This document shows positions 45,262 to 54,327 of a DNA stretch of 64,000 nt, piece after piece; within the stretch, counting starts at the first letter, position 1; each line of letters begins with the position of its first letter. A program made the position numbers and the translations under genes. This DNA is from Calothrix membranacea FACHB-236. GTDB taxonomy: Bacteria; Cyanobacteriota; Cyanobacteriia; Cyanobacteriales; Nostocaceae. Below the pieces are notes generated by a model that searched no databases, was not told where the DNA came from, and saw nothing but the letters and a program-made list of their open reading frames with translations. The stretch spans positions 62,001 to 126,000 of the forward strand of contig NZ_JACJPX010000009.1 of the NCBI RefSeq assembly GCF_014696315.1. Direction: 5' to 3'.

Positions 45262-46395
45262 CTATGCAGGGTTAAATTGAGATCTGCGTTGCAATAGTTG
45301 GATAATCGCAGCTTTCTCTAAAATTCCCACTAGTACGCCATTTTCACGAATTACTGGAAGTGCAGAGATTTGTTGTTGTTCGAGTAGCTGAACTACTTCT
45401 ACTAATGGCTTGTCTGATTGGACTGTGGTAGATTCTGCAATGGGTCGCATGACTTGTTTAACTTGAGTTTCTGACCACTCAGTTGTAGGAATGGTTCGCA
45501 AATCATGAGCTGCGATCGCACCTACTAATTGTCCTTCATCGTCAGTTACTAAGAAGCGATGCCATTGTTCTCCACTTAAGATGCGTTCATCAGCGAATTC
45601 TCTGAGAGTTAGGTTAGCAGAAACAATCGGGCTATTAGGGGTGACAACATCTGCAGCAGTTAAGCCTGTCAGTTTTTCTTGGACTCTGGCAAATTGCGCG
45701 GCGTTACCTGCATTTTGTAGCAAGAAGAAACCAATTAACAAGTTCCAGATGTTCGCAAAGCTACCGAAGAATAGTATGGGAAGTAAACCAGAAGCGATCG
45801 CTACCCAACCAAATATCTGTCCAACTCGACTGGCAAAGGTTACGCCTTTATAAGGATTGCCTGTAATCTTCCAAACTAAGGCTTTCAGTATATTACCCCC
45901 ATCTAAGGGTAAGCCAGGAATGAGGTTAAATAGCGCTAATGCGAGGTTAACAGTAGCTAAAACGCCTAGTATTGCGGCGAGTGGCCCAGTGGCGGCTGTA
46001 GCGTAACCAATACCTGTAGTTAACCCGCAGATTAATAGACTAACTAACGGCCCTGCGATCGCTACCCAAAAAGCTTCGCCTGGGGTTTTCGATTCTTTCT
46101 CTAAGCTGGCTAAACCACCAAATATAAATAATGTGATTGATTTAACATCAATTCCTTGGCGAATAGCTACAAAGCTATGTCCTAATTCATGGGCGACGAC
46201 AGAGGCAAATAACAACAGCGCTGTCATCAATCCTAGTACTAAAGCTAGTCCTCCAGATAATTGCGGGAATTGCCCCATCAGTCCGCTGCTATAAGTCCAA
46301 GTTACTAAACCCAGAACTAAAAACCACGACGGATGGATATAGAAGGGAATCCCGAAGAGATTACCAACGCGTATTGTGCCATTCATGTCGTTCAC
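45262..46395 (-). CDS. Site-2 protease (M50) with two CBS domains
   Basis: This 377-residue intramembrane metalloprotease has six hydrophobic segments, the zinc motif HELGH in VVAHELGHSFVAIRQG (residues ~67-82) and the third ligand Asp in NLIPGLPLDGGNIL (~156-169). A CBS pair occupies residues ~250-370 (ADVVTPNSPIV; VKQVMRPIAESTTVQ). CBS domains usually bind adenine nucleotides and would gate the protease. It likely cleaves membrane-anchored regulators such as anti-sigma factors. It is monocistronic with its own terminator. Confidence 0.92.
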   Translation of the reverse strand: MNDMNGTIRVGNLFGIPFYIHPSWFLVLGLVTWTYSSGLMGQFPQLSGGLALVLGLMTALLLFASVVAHELGHSFVAIRQGIDVKSITLFIFGGLASLEKESKTPGEAFWVAIAGPLVSLLICGLTTGIGYATAATGPLAAILGVLATVNLALALFNLIPGLPLDGGNILKALVWKITGNPYKGVTFASRVGQIFGWVAIASGLLPILFFGSFANIWNLLIGFFLLQNAGNAAQFARVQEKLTGLTAADVVTPNSPIVSANLTLREFADERILSGEQWHRFLVTDDEGQLVGAIAAHDLRTIPTTEWSETQVKQVMRPIAESTTVQSDKPLVEVVQLLEQQQISALPVIRENGVLVGILEKAAIIQLLQRRSQFNPA

Positions 46396-46511
46396 CTTTG
46401 ATTTTTGTTTCTAGAGGTTTGCTTTCATTCCTCTTGATGTTTCCAGTGTAACGAAATGTAAACGAATATTAATCTTTCTGTTGGTAGGGGTGTCCGTCTT
46501 TATAGGTGCGG

Positions 46512-47432
46512 TTATTTCGATTTAGCTGTATTTACAGATGTCGGCAAAGCATAAAAACCTAAATGATTGCCAACCGGGCGTTCCCGCATAGGTAGTCTGG
46601 TATGAACGGGAGCATTTAATACCTTTGCGCCATCAGCCTTTCCCATAACTAAGGTGACGGAACCACCGCCATCCATATTAACTGCAGCATCAGCGCCTAA
46701 ATCTATAGCAGTCTTGGTTAATTCAGTGAGAGTCAGTCCTTCACTATAGAAAGGTTGTTTGCCATCTACAGCAATTAGCCAGAGTTTATTACCTTCCTGG
46801 TTGATTGCTGCTGCTAAACGTGGGTAAGGTTTATTTTCTTGCAGATGAGAAATTACAGGCTTACCATCTGCAACTAAAATTTCTTGCCCTGCAATGGCTT
46901 GAAATGTATCTTTTGGACATTTACCACTAGCGAAGATTTGCGCCAGATTATTTTTGGCAAAGCACAGCACAGCCTTATTTTCTTCTGGTTTGGAATAACG
47001 ATGCCCATTAGAGATTAGCTCTCCTAAAGGATAGGAAGGATCGCCGCTATGGGGATAATAATCCCAAGGTGTTTTTTCATAAAAATGGTGGAAGTAGCTA
47101 CCATTTACCGCCAATTGCAGCTTAAATTCGCCTAGAAATTCTGAGGTAGTTCGGGCGTTAGTTTTTTTACCTTTCTCAGGTAAGCCCGGAGTTACCAAAG
47201 CTTTAACTCCCGGTGCTGTCAAATCAATAGTGACGATATGGATCATTACCGGACGCGTCTGGGAAACAGCGCGACGTTGATACACAATCCCCTGAAACAA
47301 TACTTGCTGCTGATCGCTTCGAGATGGACGTAAAATACACAACCATCCATAGAACAGTGCGGGTGCTAAAAGCAAACTGGAAACAGCTGCGAGCAAAAAT
47401 CTTCTGATGTAAACTTTGTAGCGATGATGCAT
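46512..47432 (-). CDS. Phosphodiester glycosidase (NAGPA) family protein
   Basis: The 306-residue protein has an N-terminal signal anchor (residues ~10-32, FLLAAVSSLLLAPALFYGWL) and a periplasmic NAGPA/DUF2233-type domain: VNGSYFHHFYE, PLGELISNGHRYS, AIAGQEILVADGK, RLAAAINQEGNKLWLIAVDG and the hallmark DLGADAAVNMDGGGSVTLV. Human relatives uncover mannose 6-phosphate; bacterial ones act on cell-surface or polysaccharide phosphodiesters, so a role on envelope glycans is likely. It is alone, and the next gene on its strand is the site-2 protease 116 bp downstream. Confidence 0.88.
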   Translation of the reverse strand: MHHRYKVYIRRFLLAAVSSLLLAPALFYGWLCILRPSRSDQQQVLFQGIVYQRRAVSQTRPVMIHIVTIDLTAPGVKALVTPGLPEKGKKTNARTTSEFLGEFKLQLAVNGSYFHHFYEKTPWDYYPHSGDPSYPLGELISNGHRYSKPEENKAVLCFAKNNLAQIFASGKCPKDTFQAIAGQEILVADGKPVISHLQENKPYPRLAAAINQEGNKLWLIAVDGKQPFYSEGLTLTELTKTAIDLGADAAVNMDGGGSVTLVMGKADGAKVLNAPVHTRLPMRERPVGNHLGFYALPTSVNTAKSK

Positions 47433-47763
47433 AGCTCAATTAAGTAACAGCAGTTAATCTTGTGTTTATGCACCCCCAATATCAACATTGCAGTCTATGT
47501 AATTCTGACGAAGAAATTTACTAACTAAAGTTATAGTGTTAGCCTAACGTACTGTCTGATATGTTGTGGTGCGTCAGAAAACTCTCTGCTTTCGTTCCCA
47601 GGATAAAACCGCACCGAGAGATTTTTTAGAAATTCTTACCTACGAGACTATCTAGATTTGTTAGTTTAGACATAATGAAATTAGTGCGAATGGTGCTGAC
47701 GTAGTTGGGCGGCTTCTGTCACGCGGTAAATCGTTATTAAAATTAATACTCAGAGAAAGAATT
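47433..47763. other. Intergenic region, nothing firm
   Basis: Divergent promoter region between the glycosidase and the 2TM protein. A weak hairpin around CTCTCTGC and ACCGAGAGATTTTTT lies at 47581-47627 on the plus strand but pairs over only five bases. No gene seen. Confidence 0.45.
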
Positions 47764-48267
47764 ATGACGGCATTTGAACCAAAAAGCATCCGTTCTTATA
47801 GCCAAGAAGAGGTACAGCAAATTCTTCAGTTGGCGATCGCAAGTCATGCTGAAAATATAGATAGAGAATTTTCTTATCAGGAGTTGATAGAAATTGCGGC
47901 TGAGTTAGAAATTTCTCCAGATACTTTACAACTAGCAGAACGAGACTGGCAAGTGCAACAGAGCGAAGTGCAACGTCGGCAAGTTTTTAACCTGTACCGC
48001 CGAGGAAGGTTTAAAAAACGTTTGGGCAATTATGCGATCGTCAATGCTTTTTTTATCCTAGTTGATTTAATTAGTGGTGGCGGTGTCTCTTGGGCGCTGT
48101 ATATTTTGCTATTCTGTAGTTTCTTGGTGGGGCTTGATATCTGGAATACCTTCCAAACTCAAGGTGAAGACTACGAAAAAGCCTTCCAGCGCTGGAATCG
48201 CAAACACCAGATTAAACAAACTATCAATTCAGTTTTGAACAGGTGCTTTAAAGCATTGCAGACTTAA
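47764..48267 (+). CDS. 2TM-domain protein
   Basis: The 167-residue protein has an N-terminal helical part with SYSQEEVQQILQLAIAS and YQELIEIAAELEISPDTLQLAERDW, resembling a short DNA-binding-like or SHOCT-like module. A 2TM domain follows (RRRQVFNLYRRGRFKKRLGNYAIVNAFFIL then ALYILLFCSFLVGLDIWNTF) and a basic amphipathic tail. The membrane hairpin with flanking aromatic/basic residues matches the Pfam 2TM family found on kinases and as stand-alone proteins. The function is unknown. Confidence 0.75.
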   Translation: MTAFEPKSIRSYSQEEVQQILQLAIASHAENIDREFSYQELIEIAAELEISPDTLQLAERDWQVQQSEVQRRQVFNLYRRGRFKKRLGNYAIVNAFFILVDLISGGGVSWALYILLFCSFLVGLDIWNTFQTQGEDYEKAFQRWNRKHQIKQTINSVLNRCFKALQT

Positions 48268-48572
48268 ATAGCATGGCGAAATTAAAGATAACTGCTAAGG
48301 GCTGTCATTTGTCCTTAGTTATTTGTCATTTGTCAGGGTTTCTGATTGTCAATGACTGACTTGGATAAGCTGTTCCACATTTAACTTGCACATTGACAGG
48401 AGGCGGAGCGTCTCCGGCTCCGCTTGATTAGGCTGTTGAGCGTTGACAGTCAACAGTTAACAGTCAACAATCACCATGAGTAGTTATGCAATTTAAAGGT
48501 GTATTAGCTTATCATTCAATACTTGTGGGTGAAGAACATAAGGATAAAAGGCAAAACAAGAACCTTTAACCC
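48268..48572. other. Intergenic region with repeats
   Basis: Contains GTCATTTGTC repeats (48304-48340), a GC-rich GGCGGAGC-GCTCCGC hairpin (48405-48425) and a GTTGACAGTCAACAGTTAACAGTCAAC tract described here as repeated TTGACAG/TCAACAG units (48440-48472). No gene seen. Confidence 0.6.
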
Positions 48573-48920
48573 TTACCCCTTAACCTTTTCCCCCAAGCAT
48601 TGTTGATACTCTGCTGACTCCACTAACTCATAAGTATCTCCCAAGGCTGCGGCAAACTTTTGTTCAATAGCCGCCAATTCTTCTGGCGATATAGCTTGCC
48701 ATTGCTCTTTTGTTGCCCAACGAATCACAAATATAATTTCTGTAGGGTCTTGGGGATTCAGCCAAACTTCTTTACCTAAAAACCCAGGATATTGAGCTAG
48801 GGCAGTTGTCCATATTTCCGCATCCTTCTGGATATAGATTTCCCATGTCTGGGAAGCAATTTTAAACTTGAGGAATTCTATAACCACGCCCTGCATTCCT
48901 TGTATTTGCCAATTTGCCAA
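48573..48920 (-). CDS. TIGR03792-family protein
   Basis: This 115-residue soluble protein contains VVIEFLKFKI, KDAEIWTTALAQYPGFLGKEVWLNP and EIIFVIRWATKEQWQAISPEELAAIEQKFAAALG. The pattern matches the small cyanobacterial TIGR03792 family as I remember it, predicted to adopt a dimeric alpha-beta barrel like antibiotic-biosynthesis monooxygenases. No catalytic function is established. It is monocistronic between two repeat-bearing spacers. Confidence 0.75.
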   Translation of the reverse strand: MANWQIQGMQGVVIEFLKFKIASQTWEIYIQKDAEIWTTALAQYPGFLGKEVWLNPQDPTEIIFVIRWATKEQWQAISPEELAAIEQKFAAALGDTYELVESAEYQQCLGEKVKG

Positions 48921-49097
48921 AATAGAGTTGTAGGCTAGAGTAACTACGCTTTTAGCATAGCTGAATTGCGTAGAAGTCAGAACAAGGGCTGGCTGTCTTA
49001 AAATTAGGGGCTAGGGACTAGAGAAGAGTGATTATCATGTTTGGTTGTGGGATTTTCCCGCGATTAGCTAGTTTTAAATAATTAAGAGGAAGGGAGT

Positions 49098-49421
49098 ATG
49101 GATAACAACAATTGGATGCAGCAGTTAGTAATGCTTGGTATTGGCACAACATCTTTAGTAGCTGACAAACTGCGACAAGTCAGTGACGAATTAGTCAAAG
49201 ATGGCAAGCTCAATCCTGAGCAGGCAAAAGCTGTAATGGATGATATTGTACAGCAGTTGCGATCGGAGCAAGGCACTTGGGAAACTCAGATGCAACGGCA
49301 AATGCGTAATATGATGCAAGATTTAGGAGTAGCGCGTCAGTCAGAGGTAGACGAACTGCGGGGTAGAATTGACCGTTTAGAACGTCAAGTGCGGGATTTA
49401 GAAAATAAGCTTTGGCGTTAG
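49098..49421 (+). CDS. Phasin-like small coiled-coil protein
   Basis: The 107-residue protein is helical, with a hydrophobic start (WMQQLVMLGIGTTSLVADKLRQ), a middle helix rich in Gln and Met, and a C-terminal heptad-patterned helix ELRGRIDRLERQVRDLENKLW. This layout fits small cyanobacterial phasins, which coat polyhydroxybutyrate granules, and also similar helical proteins of unknown role. AGAGGAAGGGAG precedes the ATG. No phaABCE gene lies nearby, so the granule role is by resemblance only. Confidence 0.6.
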   Translation: MDNNNWMQQLVMLGIGTTSLVADKLRQVSDELVKDGKLNPEQAKAVMDDIVQQLRSEQGTWETQMQRQMRNMMQDLGVARQSEVDELRGRIDRLERQVRDLENKLWR

Positions 49422-49499
49422 GACATCACTTTGTGCTTTAAACTAATTTGTGTCCTATTGGTCATTTTTTCCAAACTACCTAAGTAGGGAGGGTTAATT

Positions 49500-50021
49500 T
49501 TGAAAGCAATTATACTCAGCGTTGGGTTGATGCTGGCGTGTGTTGTAGTTTTAGTATTAGCGCAAATTGGCAGCAAACAAGACTCTGCCATTGCTGCTAA
49601 TCTCAGCCAACCAACACCAGCAGCCATAGCTGTCCCTGAAAACAATACCTTGATTGCGAGCAATACTATGTCTGATGCCAATGTTGTCACTACCCCTTCT
49701 GGATTGAAGTACATTGAAGAAAAAGAGGGGACAGGGGCGACTCCTCAAACCGGACAAAAGGTTGTAGTTCACTACACCGGCACTCTAGAAGATGGTACAA
49801 AGTTTGATAGTTCACGCGATCGCAATCGTCCTTTCGATTTTAATATCGGACGCGGACAAGTGATCAAAGGCTGGGACGAAGGACTCAGTACAATGAAAGT
49901 CGGCGGTCGTCGTAAGTTAATTATCCCACCAGAATTAGGCTATGGCGCTCGTGGTGCTGGTGGCGTAATTCCACCCAACGCCACCCTAATTTTTGACGTG
50001 GAATTACTAGATGTTAAATAG
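49500..50021 (+). CDS. FKBP-type peptidyl-prolyl isomerase, exported
   Basis: The 173-residue protein starts at a TTG at 49500, with AGGGAGGG placed 8 nt upstream. A hydrophobic signal/anchor ([18 protein letters not shown]) comes first, then a linker and a full FKBP domain (residues ~65-173): [59 protein letters not shown] and [13 protein letters not shown]. It should help fold proteins in the periplasm or thylakoid lumen. A GGGACTG repeat tract begins just after the stop. Confidence 0.93.
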   Translation: MKAIILSVGLMLACVVVLVLAQIGSKQDSAIAANLSQPTPAAIAVPENNTLIASNTMSDANVVTTPSGLKYIEEKEGTGATPQTGQKVVVHYTGTLEDGTKFDSSRDRNRPFDFNIGRGQVIKGWDEGLSTMKVGGRRKLIIPPELGYGARGAGGVIPPNATLIFDVELLDVK

Positions 50022-50113
50022 GCGCTAGGGATTAGGGACTGGGGACTGGGGACTAGGGACTGGGGATTGAATTCTGTTCTAGCCCCAGTAATCAATCATT
50101 TAATAATTACTGA

Positions 50114-53100
50114 TTAATAATTATTTGGTCTTGCGAGGTTTTTAAACTTTGTAAACTGCGGATCGAATAAAAGTTTAACTGTACCAGTTGGGCCGTTGCG
50201 GTGTTTCGCTACTATCACTTCTGCAATACCGCGATCGGGACTATCATTATTGTAGTAATCGTCCCTATATAACATAATTACTAAATCCGCATCCTGTTCA
50301 ATAGAATTATGAACTATGATGTTGTTTGCAATAAAATTATGTAGATTAGGAACTGTTAAATCATAAACTTCTTCGTCTCCATCAGGCTGAATTGCAACGA
50401 TTTCATCCCAATAAATATCGCTATTCGCCAAAAGATTTATTTCTGCTGATTTGACAACTGTAGCCAGTCTTGAAGCTCTTTCTCGACTCACATTTTGCTT
50501 ATAAAGTGTTGCTCCACAATGAGTAGCATCAGCTAAAGATTGTATTGATAAAGCTAGACGATCTCCTATTTCTAAACTGTCCAGTCTCTTCCAGCCATTA
50601 ATAGTTAAAAATTTGTGATTACCTGTGGCTCGAATTTTACGACCTAGACGAGTTTTTAATAAAAATACAGGCTTGACTCCTGTTGAAAAGGCATTACTAA
50701 CTATTGCCTTTTCTAACTGCATTGTCGCTTCATTTAATGCCAAAACTGAAAAGCCAGATTTGCCTACTAAATTACGAATTGGTACTTGTAAGCCAGTATC
50801 TGCTAAGGTTACTAAACTATCGCCAGTTAAGCATCCGGATTCTCTTAAATCTGACAACATTGGGCGCTTATTAGTACGTGCTTCCACCCCTCGACTTAGC
50901 TGAGATAAAGCAATAACTGGAACCGATAATTCCCGCGCTAAACCTTTTAAAGAACGCGTAATTTTAGATAATTCTTGTACACGATTATCACCTGCTCCTT
51001 CCATTAATTGCAAGTAATCTATTACAATTAAACCCAATTCCATGCCTTGTTCTGCTTGCAATCGTCGCGCCTGACTCCGCATTTGGGTTACTGTAAGATT
51101 TGGCGTATCATCAATAAAAATTGGCATCTCTGAAAGCATACCAATAGCCCGGCTTAAAGGTTCCCATTGTGCTTGACTAAGCCTGCCGCTTCTTAAATAA
51201 CCACTTTCAATTCCCGCTTCACTAGCTAATAGACGCTGTACAAGTTGTTCTTTAGACATTTCTAAACTGAAAACAGCGACTGGCATTCTATGAGACGCAG
51301 CAATATTATAAGCAAGGTTAAGGCAGAAAGCAGTATTGTGAACACATATATCATTAGCGACAAAATTATGTGTTTCTGGAATAGTTAAGTCGTAAACTTG
51401 CTTATAACCTACCGACTCAATAGAAACTATTTCATCCCAATAGACATCACTTGTTGCTAATTGCTGAAGTGGCAAATTTTCTAAAGCAGTGGCTAACATC
51501 CACAGTCTTTGTCGGCTTACAGCACGTTTACCAACGTGCATATTTGTATAACCTTGAATACCAGCGCGTAGAGCTAAACTAGTCCAACTTTCATTACCTT
51601 TTGCTGTGGCTATTTGTTGCCAAATTTCTACAGGTATTAAGTCACGATTAGTTTGATATTTTCTTTGCAATATTGCATTTGCAACTTTGGCTAATGCTGC
51701 TTCTTTACCAAATATACCTATTTCTGAGATAAAAGTTTTAATAGACAAGGCATCAGTAATATCTAATTGCCAAGCTTGTCTACGACTGTTATTGTACTTA
51801 ACTGAACGTTTTTTCAAAGAGGCAATAATGCCAAACCTTAATAAAAGATGTTGGATTTGTCTTGCTAGTTTTTCACTAACTGTTCCATATCCTAACTGAG
51901 ATTGACCACTAGCCAGGACTGTAGCCCATCCATCTGTAGCGAAAAGACGGTTTAGGAATAAAGATAATTGCGATCGCTCTAATTTAAAAATAATGGGTGG
52001 GATAGTTTTAGCATGAGCATCTTTACCCCATAAACCTAATTCCTCTAACCAAACTGTCAAAGCATTTTTACTAGACTTGCTAATGCTAGAAAATCCATGA
52101 GGTGCAAATTCTGCTGGCTCTAATTGCAGAATTGTACATAATCTGGCAAAAGTTTTAAAATTTGGAGCACACTCACCTTGTTTCCATATACAAAGTAAAG
52201 ATGGAGTTACCCCCAATTCCTTACTCAACTTTTTAGCTGATACACCTTGAGACTGCATAACAGTATGTAAGCGTTGAGCGAAAAGCTGCCTTTGAATAGT
52301 AATAAACTCTAAATCTCCTCGCACGCAGAAAGATGGTGTACGTTGTCCTTGAGAAGTTTCACAACGCACTTTCAAACCACCAAAATCTGTAACTGCTTGT
52401 GAGAAATCGGCTTGTATTAATGGATTACTATTGGTAAATCGGGCACTGCTATTAGTTAATCCGCCATCACCAATTAAATAAGCCAATAACTTGACTTCGC
52501 ACTCACGGATATTTTCTGTGCCGAACACATCTATTTTTCGAGGTACGGCAATTTTATCACCCACTTTTAAATTCGCTAATTGCTGCCAACCTTGAATCGT
52601 CAAATATGGATGGGTGAGAGTTGTCTCAATCGTTCTGCCTAAGCGAGTAGTCAGCCGAAAAACTGGTTTAATACCATCATCTACAAAAGCAGATGGTTGG
52701 GTAAAAGTAAATTTCCAATCATTATTCAACGTCAATAAAGAGCCACGACGTTGGTTATATAATTCTTCAATTGTGGCAATTTGCCCATTTTCTAAAACAA
52801 TTTCTGAATCAAAGCTGAGGCATTTTCCCATTGCAGGCCTTGCAGCCACAATAATCAAATCAGAACGCTGAAAGCCACTAGTAAGCGCATCTAAATCGTA
52901 AAAACTACAAGTAATCCCAGGTAAAGCAATGCCTTGATTTCGCTCTTCAATATCCTGAAAATTACTAATTAATGTATCAGAAATATGAACCAATCCTGAT
53001 TGGGCACGTTCTTGAGTAATGCCAAATACTTTTTGTTCTGCTTGATCTAAAACAATTGGTAAATCTTTCTCGGTTTCATAACCAAGATGGACAATTTCAT

Positions 53101-53485
53101 TACCAGCTTTTATTAACTGTCGTCGCTGGTATTTATCCATGACTAAGCTAGCTAAAGCGTCAATATTAACGGCTGACACTGTGCGATCTACAAGAGTAGC
53201 TAATTTATTTCTCCCACCAATGCGATTCAGCAAATCGTGATCCGCTAGCCAACTTGTCACCGCCAGCAAGTCTGTAGGTTTACCCTGTGCGTGCAGTCGC
53301 AGTGCGGCTTGGTAAATATCTTTATGGGCGCTAATGTAAAAAGCTTCGGCAACTAAGCGATCGCTAACTCTTCCAATCGCTTCTGGATCTAGCAAAATCC
53401 CCCCCAAAATCGCTTCTTCTGCCTCAATATTTTGGGGTGGAAGGCGATCGCTACCATTGCCTTGAAAACTTAGTTCTTCAGCCAT
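50114..53485 (-). CDS. dnaB: Replicative DNA helicase DnaB with two inteins
   Basis: The 1123-residue precursor contains two inteins. Removing them leaves a 451-residue DnaB, the normal length. N-extein (1-221) has PPQNIEAEEAILGGILLD and ends in the P-loop AARPAMGK. Extein 2 (718-884) has VFSLEMS, LIVIDYLQLM and SQLSRGVEAR. Extein 3 (1061-1123) has SIEQDADLVIMLYRDDYY. DnaB is the hexameric fork helicase. Both inteins keep splicing residues, so active DnaB depends on two splicing reactions, one at the ATP site. rplI lies upstream at 53704-54162, an order common in bacteria. Confidence 0.97.
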   Translation of the reverse strand: MAEELSFQGNGSDRLPPQNIEAEEAILGGILLDPEAIGRVSDRLVAEAFYISAHKDIYQAALRLHAQGKPTDLLAVTSWLADHDLLNRIGGRNKLATLVDRTVSAVNIDALASLVMDKYQRRQLIKAGNEIVHLGYETEKDLPIVLDQAEQKVFGITQERAQSGLVHISDTLISNFQDIEERNQGIALPGITCSFYDLDALTSGFQRSDLIIVAARPAMGKCLSFDSEIVLENGQIATIEELYNQRRGSLLTLNNDWKFTFTQPSAFVDDGIKPVFRLTTRLGRTIETTLTHPYLTIQGWQQLANLKVGDKIAVPRKIDVFGTENIRECEVKLLAYLIGDGGLTNSSARFTNSNPLIQADFSQAVTDFGGLKVRCETSQGQRTPSFCVRGDLEFITIQRQLFAQRLHTVMQSQGVSAKKLSKELGVTPSLLCIWKQGECAPNFKTFARLCTILQLEPAEFAPHGFSSISKSSKNALTVWLEELGLWGKDAHAKTIPPIIFKLERSQLSLFLNRLFATDGWATVLASGQSQLGYGTVSEKLARQIQHLLLRFGIIASLKKRSVKYNNSRRQAWQLDITDALSIKTFISEIGIFGKEAALAKVANAILQRKYQTNRDLIPVEIWQQIATAKGNESWTSLALRAGIQGYTNMHVGKRAVSRQRLWMLATALENLPLQQLATSDVYWDEIVSIESVGYKQVYDLTIPETHNFVANDICVHNTAFCLNLAYNIAASHRMPVAVFSLEMSKEQLVQRLLASEAGIESGYLRSGRLSQAQWEPLSRAIGMLSEMPIFIDDTPNLTVTQMRSQARRLQAEQGMELGLIVIDYLQLMEGAGDNRVQELSKITRSLKGLARELSVPVIALSQLSRGVEARTNKRPMLSDLRESGCLTGDSLVTLADTGLQVPIRNLVGKSGFSVLALNEATMQLEKAIVSNAFSTGVKPVFLLKTRLGRKIRATGNHKFLTINGWKRLDSLEIGDRLALSIQSLADATHCGATLYKQNVSRERASRLATVVKSAEINLLANSDIYWDEIVAIQPDGDEEVYDLTVPNLHNFIANNIIVHNSIEQDADLVIMLYRDDYYNNDSPDRGIAEVIVAKHRNGPTGTVKLLFDPQFTKFKNLARPNNY
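50306..50833 (-). other. DnaB intein 2 (mini-intein)
   Basis: Residues 885-1060 (176 aa) interrupt the DnaB motif RESG|SIEQDAD, the same site as the Synechocystis DnaB intein. It begins CLTGDSLVTL, has block B GNHKFLT, ends NNIIVHN and is followed by Ser. There is no LAGLIDADG endonuclease; only the Hint splicing fold and a short SRERASRLATV segment remain. Confidence 0.95.
51335..52822 (-). other. DnaB intein 1 with LAGLIDADG endonuclease and inserted HTH
   Basis: Residues 222-717 (496 aa) interrupt the Walker A motif GK|T. It starts CLSFDSEIV, has block B TLTHPYL and ends ANDICVHN followed by Thr. Homing-endonuclease motifs are LLAYLIGDGGL (Asp340) and LNRLFATDGW (Asp518). Between them, residues ~400-455 form an XRE-like helix-turn-helix (VSAKKLSKELGVTPSLLCIW), coding positions ~52120-52290. 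Confidence 0.93.
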
Positions 53486-53703
53486 AAGGGATGTTAAATT
53501 GGCGATCCAGATTGCTCTAATACTCTGCTCATGCGAAACCTGCTGTTAATTCGTAATTTTTAATTCGTAATTCGTAATTAGTCCGCAGATAAATTTGGTA
53601 ACTAGAAACAAGCAAAATATTTGTTTTGTTACCTCAACGAATCTAGTTACTCTGCGTCCTAAATAAATTCAGAATTACGAATTAGGCATTACGAATTATT
53701 CAG

Positions 53704-54162
53704 TTAGCTAGCAACAACTTCAATGGTTACTTGTGCGGTTACTTCTGAATGTAGCTTAATTTCAGCTTTGTAAGTGCCCAGGTGGTTAATATCGGGGAGG
53801 GTAATACCGCGACGATCAATTTCTTGATTGGTAGCTGCTTGAATTGCATCTGCAACATCTTGAGCGGTAACAGTACCGAAAATAGCTTCGTTTTCACCAA
53901 CCTGCTTGGCAATCTTCAAGTTGCCAATTTTTTCTAAAGCTGCTTGTTGTTCTAAAGCTTGTTGTCTCAGCTCTAATTGCCGTTGACGTTCTTGTTCTCG
54001 ACGGCGTTCTACTTGCTTGAGAATACCAGGAGTAGCATGAGTTGCCAATTTCTGCGGAATTAGATAATTACGAGCATAGCCAGGAGCTACATCTACTAAA
54101 TCGCCTAATTTTCCTAGCTTACTCACATCTTGAGTTAAAACTAACTGTACGCGTTTCGCCAT
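53704..54162 (-). CDS. rplI: 50S ribosomal protein L9
   Basis: The 152-residue protein starts [21 protein letters not shown] and has [13 protein letters not shown], the long connecting helix ([19 protein letters not shown]) and the C-terminal domain with [16 protein letters not shown]9 binds 23S rRNA at the base of the L1 stalk. It is upstream of dnaB on the same strand with a 218-bp gap containing TAATTCGTAATT repeats (53548-53582 and near 53670-53700). Confidence 0.97.
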   Translation of the reverse strand: MAKRVQLVLTQDVSKLGKLGDLVDVAPGYARNYLIPQKLATHATPGILKQVERRREQERQRQLELRQQALEQQAALEKIGNLKIAKQVGENEAIFGTVTAQDVADAIQAATNQEIDRRGITLPDINHLGTYKAEIKLHSEVTAQVTIEVVAS

Positions 54163-54327
54163 TGTTTTTCGTTTTCCTGTAGAATCTCATTAACTTGGGT
54201 TGCAGCCGGATAGCTTACAGATGTGTAGCTGTATCCCAAGCGGCTTGGTCAATACCCTAAAGCTTACAGATCCTAGCGAATCGCAGGGTGCGATCGCAAC
54301 TATTAGGGTGCAAAAAAATTGTATCGC

